Assembly: GCF_008297975.1 (NCBI RefSeq)
Contig: NZ_VLNY01000002.1
Span: 558,001 to 622,000, forward strand
Length of the DNA: 64,000 bases
Source of the DNA: Antrihabitans cavernicola
GTDB taxonomy: Bacteria > Actinomycetota > Actinomycetes > Mycobacteriales > Mycobacteriaceae
Direction: 5' to 3'
Below, one piece after another: positions 37,919-48,996 of this stretch (within the stretch, counting starts at the first letter, position 1; each line of letters opens with the position of its first letter). The translations under genes and the position numbers were made by a program. A model generated the notes under the pieces. That model did not search any database, had not been told where the DNA came from, and was given only the letters and a program-made list of their open reading frames with translations.

Positions 37919-39003
37919 TGCGCGTACTTGCCGCAATGAGTGGTGGCGTCGACTCCGCGGTTGCCGCCGCACGCGCGGTTGCCGCCGGGCACGACGTGGT
38001 CGGCGTGCATCTCGCGCTCTCCAGCGCACCCGGCACCCTGCGTACCGGTTCTCGCGGTTGCTGCTCCAAAGAAGACGCCGGCGATGCGCGGCGTGCCGCC
38101 GACATGCTCGGAATACCTTTCTACGTATGGGATTTCGCGGATCGGTTCAAGGAAGACGTGATCGACGATTTCGTCGAATCGTACGCGGCGGGCGAAACCC
38201 CCAACCCGTGCCTGCGCTGCAACGAGAAGATCAAGTTTTCGGCTCTGTCCGACCGCGCGATCGCGTTGGGATTCGACGCCGTCGCGACCGGACACTATGC
38301 CCAGCTACAGGACGGCGTGCTGCGACGCGCGGTCGATGCCGACAAGGATCAGTCCTACGTGTTGGCCGTGCTCACCGCAGATCAGTTGTCGCGGGCCATG
38401 TTTCCGATCGGCGACACCCCGAAGTCGCAGATTCGTGCCGAAGCCGCCGAGCGCGGACTTGCCGTCGCGGACAAGCCGGACAGTCACGACATCTGCTTCA
38501 TCCCCTCCGGTGACACTCGCGCGTTCCTCGGCGCAAAGATCGGCGTCCGACCCGGCAAGGTAATAGACGCCGACTCCGGCGTCGAGTTGGCCGATCACGA
38601 CGGCGTTCACGGTTTCACCATCGGTCAGCGCAAGGGCCTCGGTGTGCAAGGACCTGCGGCGGACGGTCAGCCGCGGTACGTCACGGCGATCGAGCCCGAA
38701 ACCGGCACTGTGCGTGTGGGTTCCGCGGAACGGCTGCAGGTGTGGTCAGTGGGTGCGGACCGTGCGATCTGGACATCCGGTTCGGTGCCGGACGGACCGA
38801 TCGAATGCGTCGTGCAGGTACGCGCGCACGGCGGCCTCGCCGAAGCAGTTGCCGAAGCAGTCGGTGACGGTATCGAGGTGAAGCTGCGCGAGCCGTTGAC
38901 GGGTGTCGCGAAAGGGCAGGCCATAGTGCTCTATCTGCCGCATGCGTCGGGCGATCAGGTTCTCGGCAGCGGCACCATCGCGCGCACCGGCAACCAGTGG
39001 TGA
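37918..39003 (+). CDS. mnmA: tRNA 2-thiouridylase MnmA
   Basis: A 361-residue ATP-pyrophosphatase-type enzyme that makes 2-thiouridine at the wobble base of Lys, Glu and Gln tRNAs. The PP-loop is [15 protein letters not shown]. The catalytic Cys pair is in [14 protein letters not shown] and [21 protein letters not shown] and [10 protein letters not shown] are also conserved. It starts inside the iscS stop and is followed by an overlapping gene, so three genes are translationally linked. Confidence 0.97.
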   Translation: MRVLAAMSGGVDSAVAAARAVAAGHDVVGVHLALSSAPGTLRTGSRGCCSKEDAGDARRAADMLGIPFYVWDFADRFKEDVIDDFVESYAAGETPNPCLRCNEKIKFSALSDRAIALGFDAVATGHYAQLQDGVLRRAVDADKDQSYVLAVLTADQLSRAMFPIGDTPKSQIRAEAAERGLAVADKPDSHDICFIPSGDTRAFLGAKIGVRPGKVIDADSGVELADHDGVHGFTIGQRKGLGVQGPAADGQPRYVTAIEPETGTVRVGSAERLQVWSVGADRAIWTSGSVPDGPIECVVQVRAHGGLAEAVAEAVGDGIEVKLREPLTGVAKGQAIVLYLPHASGDQVLGSGTIARTGNQW

Positions 39004-40037
39004 CGCTGCCTGACGCACTCGTCGGCGTGGCAACCGGCGTCGGATCGTGGCCTGGCACCGATCCGCGCGAGGCAGCGGAAATCGTTGTCGGCGAGCTCGG
39101 TCGGCTGCCGCACCTTGTCGAGCTGCCCGCCCGCGGCGTCGGAGCGGACATGATCGGTAGGGCGAGCGCGCTGCTCGTCGAATTGCCGTTCGACACCACC
39201 ACTCGGGGGTATCGCATCACCGCTCGTCCCGGTGTCGCGGCCAAGCGGGCGAACGAGTTGCTCCGACGTGACCTCGATGCGCTCGAAGAAGTCTGGGAGA
39301 CACAGGGTCTCAGCGGAACCGGCACCGTCAAGGTGCAATCCTGCGGACCATTGACGTTGGCGGCCGAGGTAGAGCTGGTCAACGGGCATCGCGCCATCAC
39401 CGATGCCGGTGCGCTGCGCGATTTCGCCGATTCGCTCGCGGAGGGACTGACCAGGCACGTCGCCGAAGTGCGTCGTCGCCTCGGTGCCGACGTGGTCGTG
39501 CAGCTCGACGAGCCGCTACTCGGCAAGGTGCTCGCCGGATCATTGCGAGGCGTGACAGGAATGGAACGCGTCCCTGCGATGCCCGCGCCCGAGGCGCAGT
39601 CGCTGCTCGACGGTGTGATCACCGGGATCGGTGCTCCCGTCGTAGTGCACTCCTGCGCAAAGGCGCCGCCGCTGGATTTCCTACAACGCAGCTCCGCCAT
39701 CGCGGTGAGTATCGATGCAACCCTGTTGACCGCCAGGGATCTCGACGGTGTCGGCGAACTGCTGCAGGCAGGACAAGGGTTGCTGCTGGGGTTGGTGCCG
39801 TCGATCGCGCCGTCGAAGCCGCCGACCTGGCGTGATGTCGCGGAACCTGCGTTGGCATTGCTCGACCGGCTCGGCTTTCCGCGCTCGATCCTGCGTTCTC
39901 AGATCGCCGTAACGCCGACCTGCGGGCTGGCCGGCGCATCGGATGCGTGGGCGCGCACCGCCGTGCGGTTGGCCGCAGAAACTGCGCGCGCGTTCTCGGA
40001 GGAGCCGGAGTCGATCGCGCGGCTCGGCCAGGACTAA
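39000..40037 (+). CDS. Cobalamin-independent methionine-synthase-like protein (Rv3015c-like)
   Basis: A 345-residue protein resembling the C-terminal, zinc-binding half of Met[14 protein letters not shown] at the start, [23 protein letters not shown] with the His and first Cys zinc ligands, and [10 protein letters not shown] with the second Cys. It lacks the N-terminal folate-binding half, so it cannot be a full MetE; methyl donor and product are unknown. GTG at 39000 overlaps the mnmA stop by 4 bases. Its end overlaps the convergent SnoaL-like gene by 4 bases. Confidence 0.85.
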   Translation: MTLPDALVGVATGVGSWPGTDPREAAEIVVGELGRLPHLVELPARGVGADMIGRASALLVELPFDTTTRGYRITARPGVAAKRANELLRRDLDALEEVWETQGLSGTGTVKVQSCGPLTLAAEVELVNGHRAITDAGALRDFADSLAEGLTRHVAEVRRRLGADVVVQLDEPLLGKVLAGSLRGVTGMERVPAMPAPEAQSLLDGVITGIGAPVVVHSCAKAPPLDFLQRSSAIAVSIDATLLTARDLDGVGELLQAGQGLLLGLVPSIAPSKPPTWRDVAEPALALLDRLGFPRSILRSQIAVTPTCGLAGASDAWARTAVRLAAETARAFSEEPESIARLGQD

Positions 40038-40450
40038 ACCTCGGCTGCCCGAGCTTCGGGCTGGAAGCCGGAGCACAAGAGCTCGAGCGCCTGGATCCGC
40101 TCACCTGCCGTGGCGAAGACGTGCTGCTCGACGACTCGCCCCGCTCCGTCTGCCGACATCATTCGGATCCGCCAACGCAGATACATGCGGTTGCCGACCT
40201 GACCGATGCCTGCGTCCAGCACCTCGTATCCGTCGTCCCCGCCGAACCAGGTCTGGAACCGTTTCGTCGTGTCGTTGGCGCCGGTCAACTCGAACGGTCC
40301 GGGCGGAATCAGCGCGCGGAAACGAACTTCGGGATCCAGGCACGAGGCCAGCGCCGCAAAGTCGCGCTGTGCAAGAGCGTTGATCAGTAAGCCGGCAACG
40401 GGCCATGCCGCAGTGTCGCCAGCGGTCGCTATAGCAAGTGAAGTAGTCAT
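40034..40450 (-). CDS. SnoaL/NTF2-like fold protein
   Basis: A 138-residue protein of the NTF2-like superfamily: LINALAQRDFAALASCLDPEVRFRALIPPGPFELTG is the usual opening, followed by a cone of beta strands (MYLRWRIRMM, VVEQHVFATAGERIQALELL). Such proteins are isomerases, cyclases or ligand binders; the function cannot be inferred. It lies 39 bases downstream of the HD/LuxR regulator gene on the same strand, so it may be co-transcribed. Confidence 0.75.
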   Translation of the reverse strand: MTTSLAIATAGDTAAWPVAGLLINALAQRDFAALASCLDPEVRFRALIPPGPFELTGANDTTKRFQTWFGGDDGYEVLDAGIGQVGNRMYLRWRIRMMSADGAGRVVEQHVFATAGERIQALELLCSGFQPEARAAEV

Positions 40451-40489
40451 AGAAGACGTTCTACGGCGGCGTCGATACCGTCACATCTG

Positions 40490-42055
40490 TCAATTGCCCG
40501 AGTTATCGGGAACCAGGCCGTGCCGCATCGCGAACATCGCTGCCGCACCTCTCGTACTGACGTCGATCTTGGTGTAGATGTGCTCGATGTGGCTGCCTAC
40601 CGTTCGCGGTGTGATCGACAGATGCGCAGCGATTCGCTTGTTGGGCCAGCCGCGCACCAGCAGCACAAGGACCTCGACCTCACGTCGCGTCAGTCCGGCG
40701 ATCATGTCGGGTCGGCGACCGAGATGGTGGCCGGCGGCGGCGAGGACGGCTCGGACTGCGGCGGCGTCCAGTCGTCCCGCCGTAACCTCGTCGGCGAGTA
40801 TCTGCTCGCGGTCGATCCGGCCGAAAGCTGCACGGTGCGGGCGCTCTTCGCTCAACGCCTGGTACACATCGGCTGCTGCGAGTAGCCGCGCGGCAACCGG
40901 GATCATCGCGCCGGTCAGTCCACGCGGATAGCCCGACCCGTCCATGCGTTCGTGACACATTCCCGCAAGGGCGCCGATCTCGGCGAGCCGCGGCTGCCGA
41001 GACAGAACGCGTTCGGTCAGATACGGCACCGTCCGTACGCGTTCTCGTTCGATAATCGAGAGGGCGCCGGGCTTGTCCCAGATGCCGGTCGAGACGCCGA
41101 TCACGCCGATTCGGCTGATCAACGCCGCCCTCTCGACTGTCTCGACCTCGTGCGGGCGCAGTCCTAGGACGCCCGCGGCTTCGGCGGCCAGCGCGGCGGT
41201 CGCTCGCGAATGTCCAAGGAACCACGTCGATTTCAGATCGGCATAGTCCGCGAAGATCGTCAGAACGTCTTTGAGTTCGGGTCCGTCCAGGCGACGATCG
41301 AGTGCGGAACAACCATCGATGACGACGCTCCACGCATCGACCCCGTCCACGTCGCCGAGGATTCGATCGGCATCACGGACACACACGTCGACCAGCGCTG
41401 GGTCGAACTCGGTGCCGCTGCGCTGGCGGAGCATCGCAAGAGCAGACTCCACACCACCGATTCGGCAGTACACCTCGGCGTCGTCGGCGATCTGGACCAC
41501 CCGCATGACCGGCTCTATCTCCTCGCCCCGCAGTTTCGCTGGGACGCCTTTGCCATCCCAACGCTCGAATGCGTGCGGTAGGGCGCGGCGCACGTCGTCC
41601 TGCAACCCGAGGCGACCGGCGATGTCGCTTGTCGTTTGACAGTGCGCGACAAACGAGTTCGCCGCATCTCGGATTCCGCTCGTGAGCAATCGCCCGACCA
41701 TCGTGATCCGCCGCAGCGGCGGTTCACCGACCGCCAGATGATCCAGCAGGAAACGGAGCATCGGTAGCCCGGTTCTGTCCACTTGGTAACTGTCCGAACG
41801 GACTTGGCGGTCGTCGCCGTACCACTGGGACAACTCGAACGAATCGGCGACGCAGCCCACCCAGGCGAGCAACGAAACATAGAAGGTAGCGGCCTGCGCA
41901 TCCGTCGACATGTCTGCTGCTGCTGCCAAGCGCGTGGCGATGACCGTCTGTCTCAAGACGTGTTCCTGTGGGACACCCAAACCGAGGTCGGTCGCCAGCG
42001 ACAGCGATGCGATCATTTCCGCCAGCCGAACGTCCGACCTCGCGCTCTGCGCCAT
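40490..42055 (-). CDS. HD-domain protein fused to LuxR-type HTH, regulator
   Basis: A 521-residue protein. It opens DVRLAEMIASLSLATDLGLG and contains two HD/HD-GYP-like blocks: ALPHAFERWDGKGVPAKLRG around residue 185, then GHSRATAALAAEAAGVLGL and CHERMDGSGYPRGL around residues 320-400. The C terminus is a LuxR helix-turn-helix (LTRREVEVLVLLVRGWPNKR, followed by a VGSHIEHIYTKI recognition segment). HD-GYP domains hydrolyse cyclic di-GMP or related nucleotides, so this may couple a nucleotide signal to transcription. Whether it is enzymatically active is open. ATG 42055 is divergent from ligA (78 bases). An open frame extends to 43936 but is antisense to ligA. Confidence 0.82.
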   Translation of the reverse strand: MAQSARSDVRLAEMIASLSLATDLGLGVPQEHVLRQTVIATRLAAAADMSTDAQAATFYVSLLAWVGCVADSFELSQWYGDDRQVRSDSYQVDRTGLPMLRFLLDHLAVGEPPLRRITMVGRLLTSGIRDAANSFVAHCQTTSDIAGRLGLQDDVRRALPHAFERWDGKGVPAKLRGEEIEPVMRVVQIADDAEVYCRIGGVESALAMLRQRSGTEFDPALVDVCVRDADRILGDVDGVDAWSVVIDGCSALDRRLDGPELKDVLTIFADYADLKSTWFLGHSRATAALAAEAAGVLGLRPHEVETVERAALISRIGVIGVSTGIWDKPGALSIIERERVRTVPYLTERVLSRQPRLAEIGALAGMCHERMDGSGYPRGLTGAMIPVAARLLAAADVYQALSEERPHRAAFGRIDREQILADEVTAGRLDAAAVRAVLAAAGHHLGRRPDMIAGLTRREVEVLVLLVRGWPNKRIAAHLSITPRTVGSHIEHIYTKIDVSTRGAAAMFAMRHGLVPDNSGN

Positions 42056-42127
42056 GACTACCAAGCGTACGACCGACTCGGTCGGCGCGATACGCAGTCC
42101 ATTCTTCGTGTCGGCCGCCTGAGCTAG

Positions 42128-44263
<2,136 letters not shown>

Positions 44264-44272
44264 GGGCGGGGC

Positions 44273-45814
44273 ATGACCGATGTACTGATTGCGGGAGCCG
44301 GACCGACGGGACTGGCCCTGGCGTTGGATCTGGCTCGTCGGGGAGTGGACGTTCGCATCGTCGACAAAGCCGCAGAGCCCTTCGCCGGTTCGCGCGGCAA
44401 GGGGCTGACTGCACGCACCCAAGAGGTGTTCGACGATTTCGGCCTCGTGGACACCCTGTGCGACGCGGGGTTTCGCTATCTCCGGCATCGTGTCCATGTT
44501 CGAGGTGAGGTGATCAACGACTCCGCGCCCGACGCGGAGCGGGTCGCCACACCGGATCGGCCGTACCCGAGCGGTCTGATCATTCCGCAGTGGCGGACAG
44601 AGCAGATTCTTCGCGACGGGCTGAACGAGGCCGGTATCGAGGTCGAACAGTCCAGTGGCGTAGTCGATTTCGCCCAGAACGATGGATCGGTGGTCGTAAA
44701 CCTCGAAACCGGTGGACGAGTAGAGGCCGCGTACCTCGTCGGTTGCGACGGCGGCAGAAGTACGATCCGCAAGGCGTTGGACATCGACCTGGTCGGCGAC
44801 AGCGGTCCGCAGGGCATGCTGCTCGGCGACGTCGAAGTCGAGGGCCTGGAGCCGGACGCCTGGTACCAGTGGTCGCATCCCGAGCGTGGATTCGTGGCGT
44901 TGTGTCCCTTCCGTAACGTCTCGTCGTGGCAGTTTCAGGGAGTTCCGTTCACGGACTTCGGTCCCGACATGGAATTGCCGGAGCCGTCGTTGGAGCGCTT
45001 CCAACGGATCGTCGACGACATCACGGTCACCGCGGGTATCCGGCTGTCGAATCCGACGTGGTTGTCCACCTGGCGGGTCAACGTGCGCATCGTCGATCGG
45101 ATGCGCACGGGACGCGTGTTCCTCGCAGGCGATGCGGCGCACATCCATCCGCCTGCGGGTGGGCTCGGCATGAACACCGGTATTCAGGATGCGTACAACC
45201 TGGGCTGGAAACTCGCCGCCGTCATCGGCGGGATGCCGGACGCACTGCTGGACACCTACGACGCCGAGCGGTTGCCGATCGCGCAGTGGACGCTGGGCTT
45301 CAGCACCGCCGGGCTCGAGCGGGTGGCCGCCGACATGGTCAGCGACAAGCCGAAAGGTATCGCGGTGGGTGCGGCGGACGCTCAGCAGTTGCAGCTGGGG
45401 TATCGCTCGAGTTCGCTGTCCGATGCTTCGACCTGGCGTGGCGACGGCGTCCAAGCGGGGGACAGGGCCCCAGACGCGCCGTGCAGGCTGCCGAACGGCG
45501 AGCCTGTCCGAATTTTCGACGTTCTTCGCGGACCGCACTTCACGGTGCTGGGGTTCGGGAAGTCTGCGATCGCCGCTGCGGCACATCTCGGCGAACGCTA
45601 CTCGGGTGCTCACCTCAGCTGCGCAGTAGTCGATCACGAAGCCGGAGCGGGCATCGACGTCATCGATCACGACGGGCACGCGCGTGGTGGTTACGGGATT
45701 GCGGGCGACGCCGTGGTGGTCGTGCGGCCCGATGGCTACATCGGGCAGATCGTGGACGTCGCAGACGCAGCGCGGGCCGCGGACTACCTGGACAAGTTGT
45801 TGCCGCGCAAGTAA
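44273..45814 (+). CDS. FAD-dependent aromatic monooxygenase (PheA/TfdB-like)
   Basis: A 513-residue flavoprotein hydroxylase. The N-terminal dinucleotide motif is VLIAGAGPTGLALALDLARRG, the DG motif is YLVGCDGGRSTIRKAL, and the GD motif is VFLAGDAAHIHPPAGGLGMN. A thioredoxin-like C-terminal domain follows, as in phenol hydroxylases and polyketide-tailoring oxygenases. It would hydroxylate an aromatic substrate using NAD(P)H and oxygen; the substrate is unknown. It lies 9 bases after ligA, with a GGGGCGGGG stretch before the ATG, so it may be read through from ligA. Convergent with the next gene. Confidence 0.88.
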   Translation: MTDVLIAGAGPTGLALALDLARRGVDVRIVDKAAEPFAGSRGKGLTARTQEVFDDFGLVDTLCDAGFRYLRHRVHVRGEVINDSAPDAERVATPDRPYPSGLIIPQWRTEQILRDGLNEAGIEVEQSSGVVDFAQNDGSVVVNLETGGRVEAAYLVGCDGGRSTIRKALDIDLVGDSGPQGMLLGDVEVEGLEPDAWYQWSHPERGFVALCPFRNVSSWQFQGVPFTDFGPDMELPEPSLERFQRIVDDITVTAGIRLSNPTWLSTWRVNVRIVDRMRTGRVFLAGDAAHIHPPAGGLGMNTGIQDAYNLGWKLAAVIGGMPDALLDTYDAERLPIAQWTLGFSTAGLERVAADMVSDKPKGIAVGAADAQQLQLGYRSSSLSDASTWRGDGVQAGDRAPDAPCRLPNGEPVRIFDVLRGPHFTVLGFGKSAIAAAAHLGERYSGAHLSCAVVDHEAGAGIDVIDHDGHARGGYGIAGDAVVVVRPDGYIGQIVDVADAARAADYLDKLLPRK

Positions 45815-45816
45815 TC

Positions 45817-46920
45817 CTACGGCGCGACCGAACTCCAGTCGGCGAAGCCGGACGGATCGTGCCGACCGAAGCATCCGTGCTCGAACATCCCTACTCCGTG
45901 CACGCCATCGCAATCAGCGATCGTGGGATACTCGTTGACGCCGTAAGGAATTCGGCCTGCCACGGCAGGATCCGTCAGGTCGTAGACGGTACGCGACACC
46001 CACCCTCGGCCGCGCCATTGCCCGTGCGACCAGTCCGGGTCGCCGCCGTAGCCGCCGCCGACGTGCAGGGCCATGCCGTCCCGCGTCGTCAACGCGATCG
46101 TCACCGGCGTACCGGTTCGATCGGTCAGATGTATGGTGGCCGCGTCCGGGCGCCGCGTGCCCGATCGGTAGTCGATGTCGATGCGCGGCCAACCGAGTTG
46201 CTCGATCCGCCCGTCGTCCCAGATCCGCGTTGCGTCGTTGAGTATGCGGAAACCGTCGGGGTTTTCCTGGGCGATGACGATGATCGAGAATCCTTCGAAC
46301 CGAAGCGGCAGGTAGAGCCACCAGAAGCCCTCGGTCGGGGCTTCCGCGGTACGGCCCGCTGGATCCGGGTCGCCGACCGGTCGAATACCCCACGAACGAT
46401 CGCGCGTTCCCATCCAGCGATCGGGCGTCACCGAAACGTCCTCGCCGTCGACTGCGATGGTTCCACTCCAGGCGCCGGTCTGCGCAAATCTGCTGGCATC
46501 GAGAATCGGACGGGTCGAGGACATCATCAGATGCGGCGGTTCCTGCACCGCCGCGCAGGTGGCCTCCCAGGTGAGATCGAATCCGAGCCCGCCGTCGTCG
46601 CCGCCGCAGACAACCCTGAGCCTGCAAAGTGGCTCGACCACCTCGATTCGATAGTCGCCGACGGCGAGGTCGAGTGATCGGTGCTCGAGTGCGTCGGAGA
46701 AACGCACAGCCCATTGCCGGTCGCCTTTACGCGCGATGGCGAATGCGTCTACTACGCCAAGGTTCGGGTAGACGCCGAAACCGCTAACCAGAAACAGATC
46801 TCCGTCAGGATTGATCGCGTTGAGGTAGGACCGATCGTAGAAGTTCTTGTCGCTGGTATCGACCTGCGCCATCGACAGCGGAGTCTGGTGAATAGGGTAT
46901 TCATCGAGTGGCGCTGGCAC
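45817..46920 (-). CDS. Conserved hypothetical, possibly lipocalin/CrtC-like beta protein
   Basis: A 367-residue protein with no signal peptide or membrane segment and many aromatic, glycine-rich strand segments (DRSYLNAINPDGDLFLVSGFGVYPN, RWMGTRDRSWGIRPVGDPDP, FEGFSIIVIAQENPDGFRI). The two-part beta layout recalls hydroxyneurosporene-synthase/AttH-like double lipocalins, but I do not recognise it securely. The GTG at 46920 has AGGAGA 7 bases upstream, which makes the start solid. It lies divergent from a TetR gene (79 bases apart), which is the likely regulator, and convergent with the monooxygenase. Confidence 0.65.
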   Translation of the reverse strand: MPAPLDEYPIHQTPLSMAQVDTSDKNFYDRSYLNAINPDGDLFLVSGFGVYPNLGVVDAFAIARKGDRQWAVRFSDALEHRSLDLAVGDYRIEVVEPLCRLRVVCGGDDGGLGFDLTWEATCAAVQEPPHLMMSSTRPILDASRFAQTGAWSGTIAVDGEDVSVTPDRWMGTRDRSWGIRPVGDPDPAGRTAEAPTEGFWWLYLPLRFEGFSIIVIAQENPDGFRILNDATRIWDDGRIEQLGWPRIDIDYRSGTRRPDAATIHLTDRTGTPVTIALTTRDGMALHVGGGYGGDPDWSHGQWRGRGWVSRTVYDLTDPAVAGRIPYGVNEYPTIADCDGVHGVGMFEHGCFGRHDPSGFADWSSVAP

Positions 46921-46999
46921 TTTGGCGTCTCCTTGATCGAAGGTGTTGCTGCACAGATTGATTCGCTAGGCTGAGCACAATTCGTGGAAAGGGATCGAG

Positions 47000-47611
47000 A
47001 TGTCGGAGTCGAGCACGCCGAAGCATCGCCTCGGCCCGCAGCGAAATCCCGAGATCGATGCCGCCGTGCTGGCGGCGACCCGAGCGTTGCTGATCGAAAA
47101 CGGCTACGCGGGAGTGTCGATCGACGCTATTGCCAAGCGTGCCAACGTGGGTCGGCCAACGATCTATCGCCGCTGGCCGTCGAAAGCTCACATCGTGCAC
47201 GAGGCGGTCTATCCAGTTCTCGACTTCGAAAGCGCCCCCGATTTCGAACTCGACGGCACAGTTGCCGAGGACGTCACGCGGCTGATCGAGGGTGCCGTTG
47301 CGCTGTTCGGCGATCCCGCGACTCGTGCGGCCGCTCCGGGTCTGATGTACGAGAGTCGGACCGACGACGACCTTCGCAAGGTGCTGGTCACGGATCAACT
47401 CGAACGCATCCGGGCAGCGCTCGCGCTGAGAATTCAACAGGCCACCGACAGTGGTGAACTCCGTGCGGGCGTCGATGCGGACGCCGTGCTCGACATCGTG
47501 GCGGGCGCATCCATCTTCGCGCTGTCGGTCCGCGATGTCGCGGACTCCCAACGTCTTGCAGCGTCGCTCGTCGATGTCGTTCTGCACGGCATCTTGGCGC
47601 CGGACCCATAG
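47000..47611 (+). CDS. TetR-family transcriptional regulator
   Basis: A 203-residue regulator. The N-terminal HTH is clear: AVLAATRALLIENGYAGVSI, then AKRANVGRPTIYRRWPSKAHIVHEAV. The C-terminal ligand domain resembles the TetR_C_11/AcrR-like group (LIEGAVALFGDPATRAAAPGLM). It is divergent from the lipocalin-like gene, which is the probable target, and its stop lies 2 bases from the convergent phosphotransferase stop. The ligand is unknown. Confidence 0.9.
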   Translation: MSESSTPKHRLGPQRNPEIDAAVLAATRALLIENGYAGVSIDAIAKRANVGRPTIYRRWPSKAHIVHEAVYPVLDFESAPDFELDGTVAEDVTRLIEGAVALFGDPATRAAAPGLMYESRTDDDLRKVLVTDQLERIRAALALRIQQATDSGELRAGVDADAVLDIVAGASIFALSVRDVADSQRLAASLVDVVLHGILAPDP

Positions 47612-47613
47612 GG

Positions 47614-48873
47614 TCATTCGCCGAATCCGGCGTCGACGCCGCTCCAGTACGTTCCCGCGAGCATTGCCTCGACGGCCTTGCGGTGCATGATCAGATCGTT
47701 GGGGTCCGCCGGCGCTTGCGCCAGACCGAATGCGACTGCGCGACTTTGGATTCTGAACATGATGATCGCGTGTCGCAACGCGGCGTAGCAGGTGTAGAAG
47801 TCGAGTTGCGTCGGTCGGTGTGAACTCAGTTCCCGGTAGCGTTTCACCACGTCGTCGCGACGCAGAAAATCCGGCAAGCCGGGCAGGCCAGCCAACGCTG
47901 CGATGTCTTCGAAGAACCTGTGCAGGTAGATCATCCAACCGAGGTCCATCTCGCGCGGTCCGAAGGACGCCATCTCCCAGTCGAGGACCGCAGCGGGTTC
48001 GAAATTGCTGTAGATGATGTTCCCGATGCGGGCATCGCCCCAGCACAGCACCGCCGGACCGGCGGGCGTCGGCCAATGTGACTCGATCCAGTCGAAGCCG
48101 CGCTCGATCAGCGACGATCGTGGCCCGTCGCCGATCACCCAGGCGTAATAGCGGCGCTGGGCGGCAACATGATCGCGCAGGGCTTGGTCGGCGGTCAGCT
48201 TCATACCGTCCGTGTGCTCGTCGAGTAGAAACGAAAAGCATTGTTGCGGTTCGGGGATGGCGTGCAGCTGGGCCAACACACGTACCGAGGTGTCTTGCAG
48301 GCGCGCGCGGTCGGTCGAGTTCGCCTGGCTCAGCCAGGAGTCGAAGTTGTAGGGCATCGCGTCGGGTGGAACGTCGCCGTCGACGCGCTCCATGACGAAG
48401 AATTCGGCCCCGAGTGCGGCGGACGACGGCTCACACCAGTAAGCGGCAGGGACCGGGACGGCAGAGTGGGAGCCGACCGCCCTGATCACCTGGAACTGTC
48501 GACCGAGGTTGTAGGACGGAAAGACTGGCAGTGTCGTGTTCGCGGGGGCGATTCGAGCAACCAGCCTGTGGGTGCTTCGCGTCTCGTCGGTGGACCACTC
48601 GGCGTCGAACAGAGTGGACCACTCGGCGTCGAACAGAGTGGACCACTCGGCGTCGAACAGAGTGGACCACTCGGCGTCGAACAGAATCGTGTCGTTGGAC
48701 ATCCCGCTCGCGGTCGGCACCGTCACGGCGTCGACGGTGGGCTCGGCGCTTGCACCGAGCTTGGCGGTGAGCCACTGCTGCAACTGGACGCGGACCACCT
48801 CCGGATCGCGTCTGGAGTCGGCGGGGTGCCCCACCTGCTCGAGGTCTGCGTTCGTATCGATCGGTCCAGTCAT
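47614..48873 (-). CDS. Phosphotransferase (APH/ACAD10-like kinase fold) with expanded repeat
   Basis: A 419-residue aminoglycoside-phosphotransferase-like kinase. The Brenner motif is CWGDARIGNIIYSNFEPAAVLDWEMASFGPRE with catalytic Asp and the DWE metal-binding motif; the N lobe has RLVARIAP. Actinobacterial members usually sit with acyl-CoA metabolism genes and may phosphorylate hydroxyacyl or other small molecules. Between NDTI and TDETRS the octapeptide TLFDAEWS is repeated four times (first copy ILFDAEWS), encoded by a 24-bp tandem array. ATG 48873 is chosen over an upstream TTG. The gene is divergent from a TetR gene sharing a palindromic site. Confidence 0.85.
   Translation of the reverse strand: MTGPIDTNADLEQVGHPADSRRDPEVVRVQLQQWLTAKLGASAEPTVDAVTVPTASGMSNDTILFDAEWSTLFDAEWSTLFDAEWSTLFDAEWSTDETRSTHRLVARIAPANTTLPVFPSYNLGRQFQVIRAVGSHSAVPVPAAYWCEPSSAALGAEFFVMERVDGDVPPDAMPYNFDSWLSQANSTDRARLQDTSVRVLAQLHAIPEPQQCFSFLLDEHTDGMKLTADQALRDHVAAQRRYYAWVIGDGPRSSLIERGFDWIESHWPTPAGPAVLCWGDARIGNIIYSNFEPAAVLDWEMASFGPREMDLGWMIYLHRFFEDIAALAGLPGLPDFLRRDDVVKRYRELSSHRPTQLDFYTCYAALRHAIIMFRIQSRAVAFGLAQAPADPNDLIMHRKAVEAMLAGTYWSGVDAGFGE
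48590..48685. repeat. Four perfect tandem copies of a 24-bp unit inside the phosphotransferase gene
   Basis: Units at 48590-48613, 48614-48637, 48638-48661 and 48662-48685 appear identical. Each begins GTGGACCACTCGGCG and ends TCGAACAGA. Because 24 is a multiple of three the reading frame is kept, adding eight residues per copy. Related proteins seem to need only one copy, so three are extra. Confidence 0.93.
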
Positions 48874-48901
48874 GTGGCCGCGCCATCCTTCGTCCAATTG
48901 T

Positions 48902-48918
48902 CGTTACAATGTGTAACG
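48902..48918. promoter_or_regulatory. Palindrome CGTTACA-ATG-TGTAACG, candidate TetR operator
   Basis: A perfect 7+3+7 inverted repeat lies 28 bases upstream of the phosphotransferase ATG and 78 bases upstream of the TetR ATG, in the shared divergent region. Placement and size fit a TetR dimer site that controls both genes. Confidence 0.6.
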
Positions 48919-48996
48919 GCAATCCTCGAACAAATGTAGACCGCAAACTCCCGTCCGCACAAGGTGCGCGCCGTGCCGGACGGATATCCTGGCACC

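Noticed and set aside
46946-46980. TTGCTGCACAG...CTGAGCACAA as a TetR operator between the unknown protein and TetR genes.
   Set aside because: The arms match only with a gap and mismatches, and the spacing is too wide for a confident TetR site.
48590-48685. The regular 24-bp repeats as a possible CRISPR array.
   Set aside because: Copies are directly adjacent with no spacers, are in frame inside a coding gene, and no cas genes are present.
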